A DNA stretch of 64,000 bases from Plasmopara viticola (GCA_001695595.3 MBPM02000038.1:434001-498000); one strand, 5' to 3'. Positions 20,533-33,420 are shown, counted from the first letter of the stretch. The notes: generated from the letters alone by a model not told the origin. Translations and numbers: made by a program.

Positions 20533-21864
20533 ATGTGGATCCCAGCCCGGGAACTAACAGCCACCTTCTCGGACACCGAGATCATGACCTCGCTGGGTTC
20601 GACTTCACAAAGCGTCACGTGGACCTCGAACCTCGGCAATCTCCGCGACTTCAAGACAGTTCGCAACGCTGGGATCAGCTTCCAGTGTACCGACCGGGAC
20701 CTTTGTGCGAAATTGGGGGGCGAATCTGTGACCATTTGTGGTCGCAAGTTCAAAGTCCAACCGTACTCGAAGTACTCCCATTGGTATTACGTGGATCTAC
20801 AGCGCCTACCCGACGACGCAACGGACGGCGTCATCTACGACTGGTTTGCCAACCAAGGCACGCCCCCGGTGTATATTACACCTGCTCATACCATCGGAGG
20901 TCTCCGCTCCCGCAGCCGACGGGTATATTTCAATCAAAAGTTGCCCCCAGCGTCGGTGATGTTGATCAAGCGCGTTCCGCTTCGCCAAATCCAATTCACT
21001 GGACAAGGTTACACTGTGGTACATCACCGAAACCGTGCCTTCAACAGCATCGTCCCACCTTTCATCAAGGAGCTTCGGGGAAAGGGACGCCAGGATCGTC
21101 AAGCTACGCCTACGCCTACGCCTCCCAGCCCTGACCAAGGCGAAACGGGCAGCATACCGCCCGCTTTCGATGACAAGAGCGACGACAGTGATAGCGATGC
21201 AATGGTCGATGTCTCCTCGTCAGAATGTGAGCCACATAGTGGGGATCAATCTGATGACGAGTATTACCAACGCAGCTCTATGGACGGTCTCGAAGGTGCA
21301 ATCGCAGCCGATCCCAAGTCGATTTGGCCCCACGATAGCACCGCCGTCTTCCCTGTTGGCGTAACTATGGCCACGGATCGTACACCGGACCGCATTAAGC
21401 GGGCAAAGTGCATGGTCTTCGGCCCAATTGCAGATCCAGCGGTAGATCTGCGTTGCCTCCTCCCCTCCCAAACCGAGTACCCGATGGTATCATCGATTAA
21501 CTCGTATGAATGGCTGAGAGATGGTCAGGATGGACCTATTCCTCCGGACCAGAACCTCATTCTGTGGGATAAGTCAACGAACCCACCGCAGTCCGGAGCC
21601 TCCTATGTGGAGCTTTCAGAGACGACGGAAGGGGCCATGAATGCGGCGGTTCGACAGAGCAACGTTGAACAAATGTCACTTCAAGAATTATGCGCAACGA
21701 TTAAAGACTTTTTGGGCTCATTCTGCTCGCAAACCGACCCGGATTTGGTGATCGCGTCAGTACAAGCTCAACCCAGCCTTCACCGGGTCTTGTTCGACAC
21801 CATGGCAACGAGCAACTTTCAGCACCTTTGTGCCAAAGCCTTCGGACATGCCGTCCTCCGTTAA
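20533..21864 (+). CDS. LINE ORF1 protein
   Basis: The frame is open from 20311 to 21864. The first in-frame ATG is at 20533, giving about 443 residues. If homology extends upstream, the true start has been lost. It contains a Thr-Pro repeat (TPTPTPP, coded by a GCCTAC repeat near 21.11 kb) and a strongly acidic Ser/Asp stretch (DDSDSDAMVDVSSSE). No CCHC knuckle is evident. By position it is the nucleic-acid-binding ORF1 product that packages LINE RNA. No internal stop. Confidence 0.75.
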   Translation: MWIPARELTATFSDTEIMTSLGSTSQSVTWTSNLGNLRDFKTVRNAGISFQCTDRDLCAKLGGESVTICGRKFKVQPYSKYSHWYYVDLQRLPDDATDGVIYDWFANQGTPPVYITPAHTIGGLRSRSRRVYFNQKLPPASVMLIKRVPLRQIQFTGQGYTVVHHRNRAFNSIVPPFIKELRGKGRQDRQATPTPTPPSPDQGETGSIPPAFDDKSDDSDSDAMVDVSSSECEPHSGDQSDDEYYQRSSMDGLEGAIAADPKSIWPHDSTAVFPVGVTMATDRTPDRIKRAKCMVFGPIADPAVDLRCLLPSQTEYPMVSSINSYEWLRDGQDGPIPPDQNLILWDKSTNPPQSGASYVELSETTEGAMNAAVRQSNVEQMSLQELCATIKDFLGSFCSQTDPDLVIASVQAQPSLHRVLFDTMATSNFQHLCAKAFGHAVLR

Positions 21865-22279
21865 ATCTCCATGTAATCCTGTACACTGGATGATGAATGC
21901 TGTGTGGTTGAGCGGATGTCCACGCTTTATCCAGATCAGCAGGATCTCGATCTTCAGACCGTTCTGGGAAAGCTGTGTCCAGACCAGGTGCAATTCTGGC
22001 TCAAGCTACGGCTGGCGGAAGCGGATCTGGCTCTGCAAATTATTGCACCCAGTATCTACGCAGACCCGCTTGAGCTGAGCGCGCTCACGGGGAAGGCAGC
22101 ATCGGCACTGCCCCACCCACTCTGGTTACTATGGGACGACACGACCCTTGCCAACTGAATAATGTTGCCCTTAGTGGACCGCATTTTGGCAGGGCCTATC
22201 CCGGTAGACCTTCGCTCCACGATTGAGGTTTTGAGAACCCAGGCTACTTCGGTAGCCCCCTCTAGTTCAACCCACCCCT

Positions 22280-25200
22280 AATGGGAATTGGACTCTGAGA
22301 GGGTTCTCTCTCAACGCGAATGGTTTGAATAACGTAACACAATGTTCCCTGAACTTCTTATCAAACAACATCCACATTGTGGGTTTGCAAGAGACAAAGT
22401 TCACGGGCATCAAAAGCTTTAAACGAGCGAAACATCACTGGAATACGGCTTCACAGCTGAATTCCAGCTTTTGGTCACACGACAACACAGACACCTTTAC
22501 CGGGCACAATGGGGTAGGACTACTGATCACGCCCTCGTGCCCTATCCGCACACTTCATGATGTTACACGCCAGCATGTCTTCTCAATGGAAATATTGCCC
22601 CGAAACTTGCTAGTGCGAGGCACATTGGACTCTGCCGTGACCTACATTCACGTGGTCTACGCTTCGGTCCAGCCAAGCCAGCGGACAGACTTTTTTGCAT
22701 CCCTCCCCCGCACCTTCGAAGAAGACTCTCAACACCTTGTGCTTGGTGATTTGAATACAGTCCTTTCAAGTCAGCTCGACCAAGCAAGGCAAGAGGATCG
22801 AAACCGAGTCCAAGGCCGAGAAGCCTTGTTAGACTGGATGACCACCTTGCACTTGGTGGATGCCTGGCGTCTCCAGCATCCAGACGTTCAAGAATTTACT
22901 AGCCCCAACAGCAGCTCCAGCATCGACTACGTCTTGGTAAGCTCCCGACTTTTTCACTCAGAAACACAAGATATCCATCATGACTTCCGAGGCTTGGCAG
23001 GTCAAGGGGATCACGCTGGAGTTTCATTTCAACTTGGTACTTCCTGCTTCAAGCCCCCTTCTCGGGCCCCATGGAAATGTCCAACTTGGGTCATCCAGCT
23101 CCCGGAGGCACAGGAACATCTGCATCACTCGCTTCATGAGCTCGCAGACTCTTTCCGAAGTCCCAACAGTAGCTCCTACAATCCCGGTTGCCTTCTCGAC
23201 GAACACAAGCGAAGAAAGTCGATCTTTCTAAGGGAACTTTTTCAATCCAAGAAGAACGAGCGCCAGCGGACACTTGAAGACCTCCACCTCAAAGTGAACG
23301 CACTACAACATGCCCAGGCTACCAACTCAGTTGACGACTTCACCGTTCAGCTTACGGCCGCGAGGGCCAAGCATAAGGAAAAACTGGAGGAGCAATCTCA
23401 TTATGCGTCCAAGCAAAAATTTGCCTCGGACCTCAAGCAGACTGAGCATTGCTCCAAGTACTTCTTTCGTCCACCCCAGGTCCTCCACAAGACGCCCATT
23501 CCTGTGGATACGGCCGAAGATCTTGAGCCCACTTGCAAGGCCTTCTCTTCGTATTGGTCTGGCGTGTACTGCTCACCGTCCAAGGAGTTCGGACACGTCA
23601 AGCCTGACTGGAACAGCATCAAGCTCTCCCGGATACTCCAACATACCAAAATTCGATTGGCGCCAAAGGATCAGGCTTATTTGGACAGCCCCTTTACGGC
23701 GAACGAATTCCACTGGACGATATCACATACTTCGGCCGGCAAAACGCCGGGACCCGACGGCCTTTCAGTCGAGTATTACAAGACCAACCCTTCTCTTTGG
23801 AGCCGTGTTTTGGAGGTTGTCTACGCGGCCCAACTCCAACTCGGCCGCATGACTAAATTCCAGCGGCGTGCTCAAGTCTCGTTGTTGTACAAGAAAGGAG
23901 ACCGCAAGGTCCCCAGCAACTATCGACCAATCACGCTCCTGAATGTTGATGCCAAATTGGGACCCAAGATTCTTGCCCACCGCCTGGGCTCGATCCTCAA
24001 CTACCTTCTCCACTCCGACCAATATGGGTTTGTTCCGGGACGGGATATCCGTCACGCGCACTTGCGGTTTCAGGCCTTATCCCAGCTTTTCGGCAAGGAG
24101 GATCACCAGCCGGGGCGGTGTTACTCGACTTCGCCAAGGCCTTCGATAGTGTCGTTTGGGAAGCACTTGACATGGTCTTGAGGCATTTTGGGTTCGGCGA
24201 CACGTTCAGGCGCTGGATCCGGGTCCTTCTCCCAGGAACCCTGGTATCAATCATGTTCAACGGCCGCCCGTTAAGTCCGTTTGAACTGGGCGCGGGGGTT
24301 CGACAGGGAGACCCCCTCTCTCCGGCACTTTTTGTGCTTTTCATTGAGCCTATGTTGAACCTACTAAGGGTGAAGCTACAGGATTATGGTTTGCGTAGTG
24401 GAAGTACAACGCACTCGGTGATCAGTTTCGCCGATGATTGCACCGGACTTCTTTACGACCTCAAGCACACCAAGTTCTTTCTCAGCCAAGTGGAAGACTT
24501 CTGTGCGGCTTCGGGGATGCGGCTCAACAAGGACAAGACAGTGATACTCCCCTTTCACTCTTGGTTAGCTAAAAACGAGCCCTCACGCCAGTCCTTATCC
24601 GAGCTGGGAGTGATCGTGGTTGGAAGCACAGAACGCGCCAAGCTGTTGGGAATACTTTACGGCCCGGCTCTCAGAGACGCTGACCGGCTCCAGCACTTAC
24701 TTACAGAAATGGAAACCAAGTGCTCACTGTGGCTTTACCGGGCACGCACGTTGCGTGGCCAAGTCGTGATCCTACAGCAAATTATTCTGCCAACACTGTG
24801 GTATTCGGCTAGCGTCTGTCACGTTCCCCCAACTGGATTCCAAGACCAGCTTATGAAGCTAATTTCGCGCTTTCTTTGCCGGTTCAAGGCCTCCAACGCT
24901 CTCCCCAGGACTTGGTGGTTTATCCCCTCTCATAAAGGCGGACTGGGTCTCACTCCCATCTCCGACATGATTCAAAGCCTTCAACTGTACATGCTCTGCA
25001 AGGTGATCTTAGCGGGGCGGACTTCCCCAGGAAAGACCATTCCCTCGTGGGCAGCCCCTGTTATTCGTCTTTTCGACCAAGCCGCAGCTCCGTGGGGGAA
25101 GGACTTCGACATACTATTCGCACCCGTGACTACCAGCCCAGACTACGCGGTTTCCCGACGGTCTACCCGCTGGACAGCATTAGGGACTTACTGGCACTTT

Positions 25201-26325
25201 GTGCTATTCACGTGGCACACTCGACTTCGAGCAAAGGCCACTCGTCTCCAAGTCAAGCTCGACAAGCTCACAATGCCGATACTTGACAACGCAGACATCG
25301 CCTACAGCCACCGTGGACGCACACTGGCCGGAACCGCGCGGCCACTCGGGTTGGTTACCCTCCTGGCCAACAACGGTATCCTTCGCTTTGTGGATCTGTG
25401 TTGGATCTGTGAGCGACCGGTGACGGCAGCGAGACTCTCTCAATCTCTCAGCCACCTTGCACCGGAACGGATTACCAGCGTACGCTCTTGTTCCAACGTT
25501 TTGGACAAAGCCGATCGACATCTCAACTCGCCCGCCGAATACCCGATCGGACCGATCCAATCAGTTCAACGCCACGCAGCATTCCACGCATGGGTCTTCG
25601 ACACATATGAGATTGCTGAGCTAAGCGTTGATAGGATACGAACCGCGATATCCAGCTACAAGGTTCCGGACCTGCCGCTTCCTCGCCTCGGAGTGGAAAG
25701 GGGCCCGGCCCAATCGATGTGGAGCCGAGATATCAAGATGGGGAAGCACGTGTTACCCGTCTACTCGGATCTATTTTACAGGCTCCAGCACAACGCGTTA
25801 TACCTCGGCTACCGCCTCCAACATCTACAAGGCGTTCAGTGCTTGTGCCACCACTGCGGTGTGCTTGAAACGGCTCCACATCTCTTTTGGTACTGCGAGT
25901 TTGCAGCCAACACTTAGAATGAATGGCTTGCCACCTTTCAAGCGCTGTTCTAGACGAAACTCGAATGGGAAGCGACACTGTGGTTCAACGTCGAGCCTAC
26001 ACCGTGGGCCAAGTTCCAATACGGCTACAGTCTCTTTGTGATTTTTCACATAGTGCGGGCCGTCATCTTACGCTGCTTATGGATGCACCGGAACGATATT
26101 CGCTTCCACGAGCTCCCAGCCAACCGGATCGACGTTCAAGGAAGAATCAAGGCGGTGGTGGCACTTCATGTTGAGCGCTATTACCAAGATCTTCTGCTCA
26201 AAACGATTAGCCACTCTAGATGTCAACGGCGCCAACTACGGGACTTGATGGACACTATCGGGCTCTTCCAGTCTCAGCCACCAACCGTCCAACCAACGCG
26301 GCCCCCACTGGACCAGCCGCCATGA
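22280..26325 (+). pseudogene. LINE ORF2: endonuclease, reverse transcriptase, zinc domain
   Basis: Coding similarity begins about 22286 (NWTLRGFSLNANG) without an ATG. The APE endonuclease shows LQETKF, GDLNT, SSIDYVLV and GDHAGV, where the last usually reads SDH. RT follows from 23.72 kb with GKTPGPDGL, NYRPITLLN, GFVPGRDIRH, then a 1-base shift in a G-run at about 24.11 kb, then DFAKAFDSV, GVRQGDPLSPALF and the catalytic FADD. A CHHCGVLETAPHLFWYC zinc motif closes the domain. TAG at 25915-25917 and TAG at 25951-25953 interrupt the last stretch, which then stays open to 26325. Target-primed reverse transcription is the known role. Confidence 0.9.
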
Positions 26326-26528
26326 CCAAGAGCTATTACCGATGTGACTTGTCTTGACAAAACGCGGGTATTGAGCTCAACTCAACCAAGCTCCGGACAA
26401 CCATCACAAGTTTCGTCTTCGCGTATTACTTTACTTCGATTTTTTAGCCTGTAAACCTTAGCGATCAAGTTGATAGAAAACGGTAGCTAGGCAATTTGCT
26501 GGATAAAGTGTAATGAAATTTATTTATC

Positions 26529-26544
26529 TAAGTAGTTAGTCGCT
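26529..26544. repeat. LINE target-site duplication, right
   Basis: TCTAAGTAGTTAGTCG, following the T/A-rich 3' end of the LINE. Confidence 0.93.
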
Positions 26545-28387
26545 CGACCTGAGCGCAGGAGGTATTAGGGTTCAGAGTAATAGCATTTAAATAAAAGCAG
26601 CCATAGATAGGGCACTTAAGCGAACAATCAAACACATTAAAGTAGTATGATCGGTCTGCCAGACCACACCCAAAAGTATATAAGATGGACGTCCCACTGA
26701 CCGCAAAAGATCCAGGAGTATGGAAATCAGTCCTAAAAATGGGCCGGGAACCTACTTCCATCCCACGCAAGAGTCAGCTTGGTCCTACCGTGTGCTTTAC
26801 GGTGGCATTGACTGCGATTACAACGCACGGCAGGTGCGCTTCAATTAAAGTCTCTGCTTAGGGCACCGGATTAACTAGACTTCGAGAATCTCGAAGTCAC
26901 AAGAAATTTCAATCTGGCTCGGAAAAAGCTGGAACTTTCTTCGATGAAGTAAGTATTAGGAGTAGTAATCATTTTTGTACATAAAATTAACTTCTTTTTG
27001 ACTAGAGTGTTTCGATCGGATTTATAACCATTATACGCAATACATGGACTCAAATATGCTAACGGTCTAGTATATACTTGTTAGAGAATACTTGGATGTG
27101 GTTCACCGTAAAATAATTCGGGCCAGGCGTCAGCTGATGCTTTTACCTTGTCCAGGTGAATAATATTGCCTCAAAAAATACCCTGAAGTATTGTGTAATC
27201 AAGTAATGCTCACTACCACGAGAGCAATTTGATCTCATTGACGCTTTCGTTGCCGCAAAATCAAAATACGGCACGGTATAGAACTAGATCTTCCTCTTTC
27301 GTCACCAAATTTCTAAGTTTGAGAATCAAATGGAAAGTGTTGACAAACTTATAGTAATAAAAGATGAAACTTTTTATTGGTGCGTGAACAACGCATAATC
27401 GGACGCACTTTGTGCAGTGCATAGATAGCTACTATTGAAACTGAATGAGAGAGTTGAATTGTCCTGCACGACAATTAACCCCTAATGGTAAGCTACCAAA
27501 TTGGAAAATCAATATCAAATGCCTTGTTGATCGTCTACTTACGCAAAAAGTTCACGACTTTTGAAGTGCCCTGAACGATAGAATCACCACTTAAATCAAT
27601 TACCATTCGACGACAGCAATAGAAACACCACCAACGATAGAAACACCACCTAAATCAATTACCATTCGACGACAAGGCATGCCGCTTAGTATTGCTTGAA
27701 AAGCGTGATGCAGCTCTAAAGACAAAAAGCGAATTGCAAAAAAGATGATTGAGGCCATCTGATGAACCTTTATAAGTTCATGAACCCCCAAAACCTTTGT
27801 ACCAACATGTGCGACTGTGTCTTTTGAGGTGAAGGATAAAATGATATGAATTCGTACCCGCTTTCGAAACTCAAACCCTTAGTGCTCTATGCATGTTTTG
27901 AAGCCCGAGATATTTTGCGAGGTGAGTTGTTTTCGCCATCAAATTGAGCAAGCTATACTCTATGCTCACGAATGTGAAGCACTTTGTCCAATGCGTTCGA
28001 ATTTTGAGAGAAAGCACTGTTTTCGCAAATGAGTTTGATTTATTCAAACGTAGCTGTAGCGGTACTGGGGAATACCCAGGTGTATCTACGGACCGAGTGC
28101 AAAGCCTCGCTTTTTTTGAGCTTCTTGCAACGCCAACTAAACCCATATGCGAAATTTGATGTGGTTTTGGAAGCACATGCAAAGCCGCGGTAAGATCGTG
28201 CTGAAATAATGGAATGTTTATATTAAGTGACCTTCGTAACCCCCAAACGAAAAGTAACCTTTACAGGATTCTAGCTATGTGCGAAGCACACGAATATGCT
28301 GCGAGTAAACATGGCTCACATCAGCCTGGGTGGTGCGTATATCGCCTTTTTGCCGAGCTCGTTGTTCAGAGAGTGAGGACTTTACGT
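26545..28387. other. Non-coding region with a short duplication
   Basis: No supported gene. A TATATAAG-like box occurs near 26.68 kb in DNA that flanked the LINE insertion site. A tandem duplication sits at 27573-27674. Open frames such as 27871-28182 (minus) overlap others on the opposite strand and lack motifs. Confidence 0.35.
27573..27674 (+). repeat. Imperfect 59-bp-spaced duplication
   Basis: AACGATAGAA-CACCAC followed by TAAATCAATTACCATTCGAC occurs twice, at 27573 and 27632, with an extra AATAGAAACACCAC between. Confidence 0.7.
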
Positions 28388-28513
28388 ATGGAACGGCGAC
28401 CGTCGTCGATCTCCAGTGGTGGGCAAGCTGCTTATTTCATCGTCGTGGGTATCGTCTCTGTCTTCACTCTCTTTGTAATCTCCAAGGCCGATGAAATGGT
28501 ATATCAAGTCTAG
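28388..28513 (+). CDS. Possible 41-residue single-pass membrane protein or exon
   Basis: ATG at 28388, stop at 28511-28513. A basic start (MERRPSS) leads into one hydrophobic segment (AAYFIVVGIVSVFTLFVI) and a polar end. The frame stays open upstream to 28214, and third positions favour C/G as in host genes. It may be the last exon of a larger gene. No family recognised. Confidence 0.3.
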   Translation: MERRPSSISSGGQAAYFIVVGIVSVFTLFVISKADEMVYQV

Positions 28514-30477
28514 CCTTTACTCCTCTATTTTGTGGTGGACTTCCAATTTGTGATAAGAGCGACTTAAGCCTTGATCAGTTAATCTTAAAATAGGTCTAGC
28601 AAATTTTTAAACTTGACTTAGTTGAAAAGGCTGCTTGACTTACAAGCTCCTATGTAGCCTTCGTGGGTTAAGAACCAGAAAAAGATCGCCAGAGCGCTTA
28701 AAGGGATTTCTTTCTCGGCCCGAATGCATGGGTGGTTTCGGCTCTTCAGGCGAGCAAGAACAGTATGCGAACATTTATTGTCGTGGCGAACTGAAGACTC
28801 CCTCAGAGTATCGCGATCGAAAGGACTTTTGGTAGATAAGCCATTTTCAACTCAAAACCTAGCACATAGTTGCAGTGTTTGGCGTATATACCGTCTTTGG
28901 TGTGGATGCACCCATTGGTGCAAAAGCAATGGTAGCCTCAATCATTGTCACATAACTCGGTCGACAAGCAGATTTCTGCTCTACCTGCAGTCATCGATAT
29001 GACTGAATCATTTCTGTAATAAAGTCAAAAACATGATAAAAGAAGTTCTTTGTTTATATCTATATAGTGCTCGACTGATGGGTCAAACATTGTCTTCTGC
29101 AAGGAAGGCGTGCACGAAGACATGCGTTTTCCTGATGAACGACTCAAACTGTTCCCGGGAAGCATAAGATTTCAATAGATTGAAGTATAAAGACTAATTT
29201 GTTAAGCTGCTTAGAAGCCACACACCCTTTAACCCCTCTACTTTTCATGCAAAATTGATTTCCACTCAGCGCGCGCTTGCGGGCGTTTTCACTGTATCAA
29301 CTTTCCATATATACACTGTATACCACGCAGAATAAAAACAAAATTGATCATACAAACGCTTTCGGTCGTTCGTAATGCCCGCGGAGGCGGCCAATCAAAG
29401 CGCTTGAAGAAAAGATGAAAGATTTTTAGCACTTCGCGTTAAGCAGAGGCCAGAACAATAAAAAGACGCCTACAATATCTGGCGGCAACTAAAATAGCCA
29501 GAAGGTGTTGCTCGCATGTGCCCGTGGCCGGCAAATCCAAAATGAAGGGTGGCTACGTACTTTATACACACTATCACGGCTATCATGTGCCCATTTTTAA
29601 TTGGACGAAAGCTGGCCGCGATCAACAAGCACAAGTGAACTTTGTCTGTTGCGGAAGAAAGCCATAGCCATGACACGATCAATTATATTGGCAGCATTTT
29701 CTGAAGAACGAGCGCTTACTTAGAAGCATGAGCTCTCCTTAAATGCAAGATATATTCAGGGTTGCCACGTTGTGCGTGCTGCAAACTGTCTGGCTTTCGT
29801 ACTGTAAGAAAAATTTAAAATTAAGGGAGCTAAGAAAATAAACTCGAATCTCGATTAGATCTAACAATCATCACAATCGCAAACTATTGACGATGATAAA
29901 GATCGGATGCCGTTTCACAATTGGTTTGGAACCCGGTCGATACAATCGATATGCGATTGTAATAGAATCTTTGGCTAAAACGAAATCCATTCTTTTGATA
30001 TAATTTCCATATCTCAAGCCCCTGTGATTAAATTGGTTAATTTAAGCTGGATGGCTGAACCAGAGTGGGCTTCATTTAATTTATTTCGGTGTGGTCCTAT
30101 CTGTGTGTACTAAATTTGATATCGCAATTTAGGTAGGGATTAGTTTCATTTGGCATCCTTCAAACTAACTTAAAATGCGAAACGGATGGACTTGTCGTCG
30201 CAAAAGCTCTAGAACAATGGTATCTATCGGTACCCGTACCAGTTTGCGCACTGAGCTTATAGTGTGCTGTTTATAAAAACTTCTCAAAGAATTACGACAC
30301 TAATTATTCAGAAGGGATAATGCAAAAAATGTACCTCTTTTCAAATAAATGAAGAAATTATATATTTTAATGGAAAAAATCTACCTTGACACAACTTTCC
30401 CACTAAATTGAAAAAAAGTTACATTCGAATTAAAAAAGTATTGAAAAATAGAAAATAAAAAAATATACTGTACTCAC
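28514..30477. other. Gene-free stretch
   Basis: AT-rich DNA. Frames at 28635-29002 and 29470-29682 have no motif and overlap antisense frames. I see no RNA gene, LTR or terminal inverted repeat. Confidence 0.35.
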
Positions 30478-31320
30478 AAAAGAAAATATACTTTTATGCT
30501 TCTCATCACTGGTGCATCGAAGCTTGTTGTGTCCCACTTGACCACAGCTGCCGAATCGATTACCACTTTTTGGCGCGTCAACTTCTTATGTAGCATGCTG
30601 TGATTCGCGCTTCTTTTTGGCTCGACCTTATATTTTGGACGGATTTGATGGAAGATGCTCACTCTTTGCCAGTTCACTTTTTGTCACAATTGGCTTCACT
30701 TCGAGTGCTTCACCGTAGGCAAGTATTGGTTGACCACATATCCTCGAATAACAATTTTGCTCGTGACAGCTGATTCAAAAACTTGAAGGCTCATATGAAG
30801 TGTCGACTTGGAGCATTCAAATCCTTCACAATCCGCATGTGCAGGTATCACCGGTACCGTTTACCTCAACAGCATACTTCACTGGCTTGTTTGTTCCAAT
30901 TTGAACCGACACAACAAACGATGTGGTTCAACTTGGACATATTTGAGTTATTTCTTCGAAATTTTTAACAATAAAGTGATGCAACTGGCAGCATAAGACG
31001 TAACCACTCCCCATTGTTTGGTCTGTCCAGCAAATTTGAGCCACTTCGTACTGACATAGCGTTCGACTGCCATCGTACAATCTAAGATCGGCAATTCACA
31101 TATGTTTTTCAGCGCGTTCTTCATGGATTCGACGTTGTTGGAAGTAAGCATTCCATATCGTGAGCATGAACTATAGCTTCCCATAGCCAACGTCAGCCAG
31201 CCATTTAACTGCCTCGCGATTTACCTTCATCAGGTCTTCTTCTTTGGCCTCGTACGATTGCATGGTCAGTGCACGTGCTAAGCCCATGCATGTTACTTCG
31301 AAATCTTGTCCTTAAAATTA
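30478..31320 (-). pseudogene. Mutator-like (MULE) transposase, C-terminal remnant
   Basis: Minus-strand frames carry NVESMKNALKNICELPILDC, then MAVERYV-TKWLKFAGQTKQWG and a Val-Asn-Gly-Thr-Gly stretch. A SWIM-type zinc motif (CTCG) follows. The C-terminus has KP-RSANHSMLHKKLT in one frame and a CCHC-like GSCGQVGHNKLRC in another. This order (catalytic tail, SWIM, zinc knuckle) is typical of MULE transposases. Several frameshifts and a missing N-terminal DDE part show it is dead. No terminal inverted repeats found. Confidence 0.65.
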
Positions 31321-32074
31321 GATTAGAATTCTCCATATGGTGACGTATGCGGTAAAATTACTATCTAGAAGTAAAAATTCTCTCTCTATTTTTTATCTTT
31401 TACATGTATATTTTTGCCATTGTTGCAAAAATTATATATTGCTAGGTACTTTTTTCTCTTTTTTCGTTTTGGAGGAGCACTTTTTCTGTTTAATTCGGAG
31501 AAAGGTATATTTTTCCCATTTTCCCTATGTAACAAGGTTAAACAGTCTTTTAGGAGCATTATCTCTCTATCGCACATTCGAGGCGAGTTATACCGACAGA
31601 AAGCATGTTTTCTTGCAAGCCCCCTTTGTATACTTTGTGAACGTCTTTATCTTACGTTAAAGACGATTAAAAGTCTTATGATTTATATCCATCGGTAAAT
31701 TTGTATCTTCAGGATCGACCAATTATACAAGCAGATTTTCTTTATCTTTTCGTACAATTATATTTTAGTGGCTCGTTTAATATTCGCGATGCGTCTTTGT
31801 CAGAGTGATGGCCATTCCTACGAAGTAGTTCCAAAGTCGATCATTTTGCAAAATACCAGAACTGTAAACTAATTATATTGGGCATGCACTTCGAGACCGA
31901 GACGTTGCACGAGAAAAAACGATTGTAGTCGATCGAGGAAGAGTTTAAATACGCGCAAAACAAGCTATTACGCGGTTATCAGCTCAGTATCGACACTTGA
32001 CCGCAATTGTGTGCGGTGACAAGTGGCAGCTTCACACCTTCAGGCCCCAAGGCGCCGCAGCATTTACTTAAAAG
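31321..32074. other. AT-rich gap
   Basis: Frames at 31.34-31.70 kb are low-complexity hydrophobic translations of T-rich DNA. No supported feature. Confidence 0.35.
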
Positions 32075-32266
32075 TTGCACTTAAAACAAGGAGCCTTTGG
32101 CTATCGCGTTAAGGAACAAGCAGAGCTACTCACACGCTACCTCATCGAGCTAGACGGGGTCTTGAGTTATGAAAACGCCGACAATAATAGCGCACGCAAG
32201 GCACTGGTGTTGCTTGCGCAGCAAATACTGCCACAGACCGACCAATCAAGTCTCTGTATCAAGTGA
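32075..32266 (+). pseudogene. BAG-domain-like fragment
   Basis: A 63-residue frame contains AELLTRYLIELDGVLSYENA, then SARKALVLLAQQILPQTD. The spacing of the L-LD block and the R-ALV block is that of the third helix of BAG domains, which bind the Hsp70 ATPase domain. There is no ATG at the start and no neighbouring exon recognised. It is cut off where D1/R2 sequence begins. The assignment rests on pattern only. Confidence 0.35.
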
Positions 32267-32269
32267 GTC

Positions 32270-33420
32270 TCCACCATTTAGAGCAAATTTTATGACTTTT
32301 ATTGGCCTCATGATGTCGTTCGTGCTATTGCCGTTTTAAAAGAGGTATGCGGCAGCTATTGCTTGCCTCGACATGGCTTCCTGCCTCTTTCCAAGTAAGC
32401 CATATAATAAATATGGCTTCATGTCTTTCATGGCAGTTATAATTGCAGTACTCTCCTTTTTATTTCTCTAAATTAGTCTAATCGTAGCTTTTGTTATCTT
32501 AAAAAGATTTTTTGTCACCTCTACTGTCCCTGCTGACCTCTTTCCGAAAAAGCTAAGGCTTGCGCCCACTTTGCTTGTTCGTACTCGACCTCCTCGTCAT
32601 AGACCCTCCACGAATCCATCTTGACTTGTTTGAAAAATTGAGGAGTTTTTTAATGATGGAGATCGTCGGTCCCTTCAACTAACGAGCATATTTCCCCGCA
32701 GACAAAAAAGCGCAGACCTTTAAGCTTACCGAAAAGTCTGTTGCTCTTAATCATTTCTACAAGTTCTCTGAGGACACAAAAACGAGTGCAGCGTTTAGCC
32801 TGACATCCCAGGAATGAGAGTGACACGCCGCGCGCATTGATCGCCATTAAGGAACTCCTTTTAATTTGTTCTTACATGAGGTGCAAAGCCTTTGGCTTCT
32901 CTCCCTTTCAACCAAGGAACTTCTCTTTTCATCAGCTTTGTCCCAAAGGCTATCGGGGGGATACCAGAGCATGTACTGCCTGGACCCTAGAACTTAGACG
33001 TAGCAAGTCGAGCTCATATCAACACGTGTTCCCATCGCTTAGTAGTAGGGAGGGCAGTCACCTCTTTAGGCCTATGCAGTCAGCATTCCTTTCGATTGCT
33101 CGTCCGACAAATGTAAGACCTAGTATCTATTCTTTGGAATTCAATTCAGCTGCGTGGGCATCCGATAGACTTCATGTGCTACGGGGGACACACAACACCT
33201 TGCTTGAAGAAGAAGTGCTGGACGATACAATTGACACTATTCTAGGCATTAAGAGGTTGACGTGTCCTATAAATTGCAGTTCAGATCGTAATTAGTTTTG
33301 TTCGCACAAAGTTCAACATGGTATTTTCTAGGCTAAATTTCGAATACAGCAATGTGCGAATCGGTATTTTTACCGGTAGAAAGCCACGGCGTCTTTTCGT
33401 CACTCAATACTTGTGTAAAA
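32270..33420 (+). repeat. D1 direct repeat, copy 2
   Basis: Colinear with 4930-6050 in the same orientation with many substitutions. The right end, GTAGAAAGCCACGGCGT at about 33379, abuts an R2 copy that runs in the opposite direction, unlike at 4.9 kb where R2 precedes D1 on the same strand. Confidence 0.7.

Larger units (their letters stand above)
19824..26528 (+). mobile_element. Full-length LINE with 16-bp target-site duplication
   Basis: A 6.7-kb non-LTR element is bounded by the direct repeat TCTAAGTAGTTAGTCG at 19808-19823 and 26529-26544. It is visibly GC-richer than its surroundings and has a C-rich 5' UTR, ORF1, and ORF2 with APE-type endonuclease, reverse transcriptase and a C-terminal zinc-binding domain. 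The flanks can be joined across one copy of the repeat to give the empty site. The architecture is that of an L1/Tx1-like element. Confidence 0.93.

Noticed and set aside
31337..31698. Hydrophobic plus-strand frames as a membrane protein
   Set aside because: They translate T-rich low-complexity DNA in overlapping frames; no consistent coding signal.
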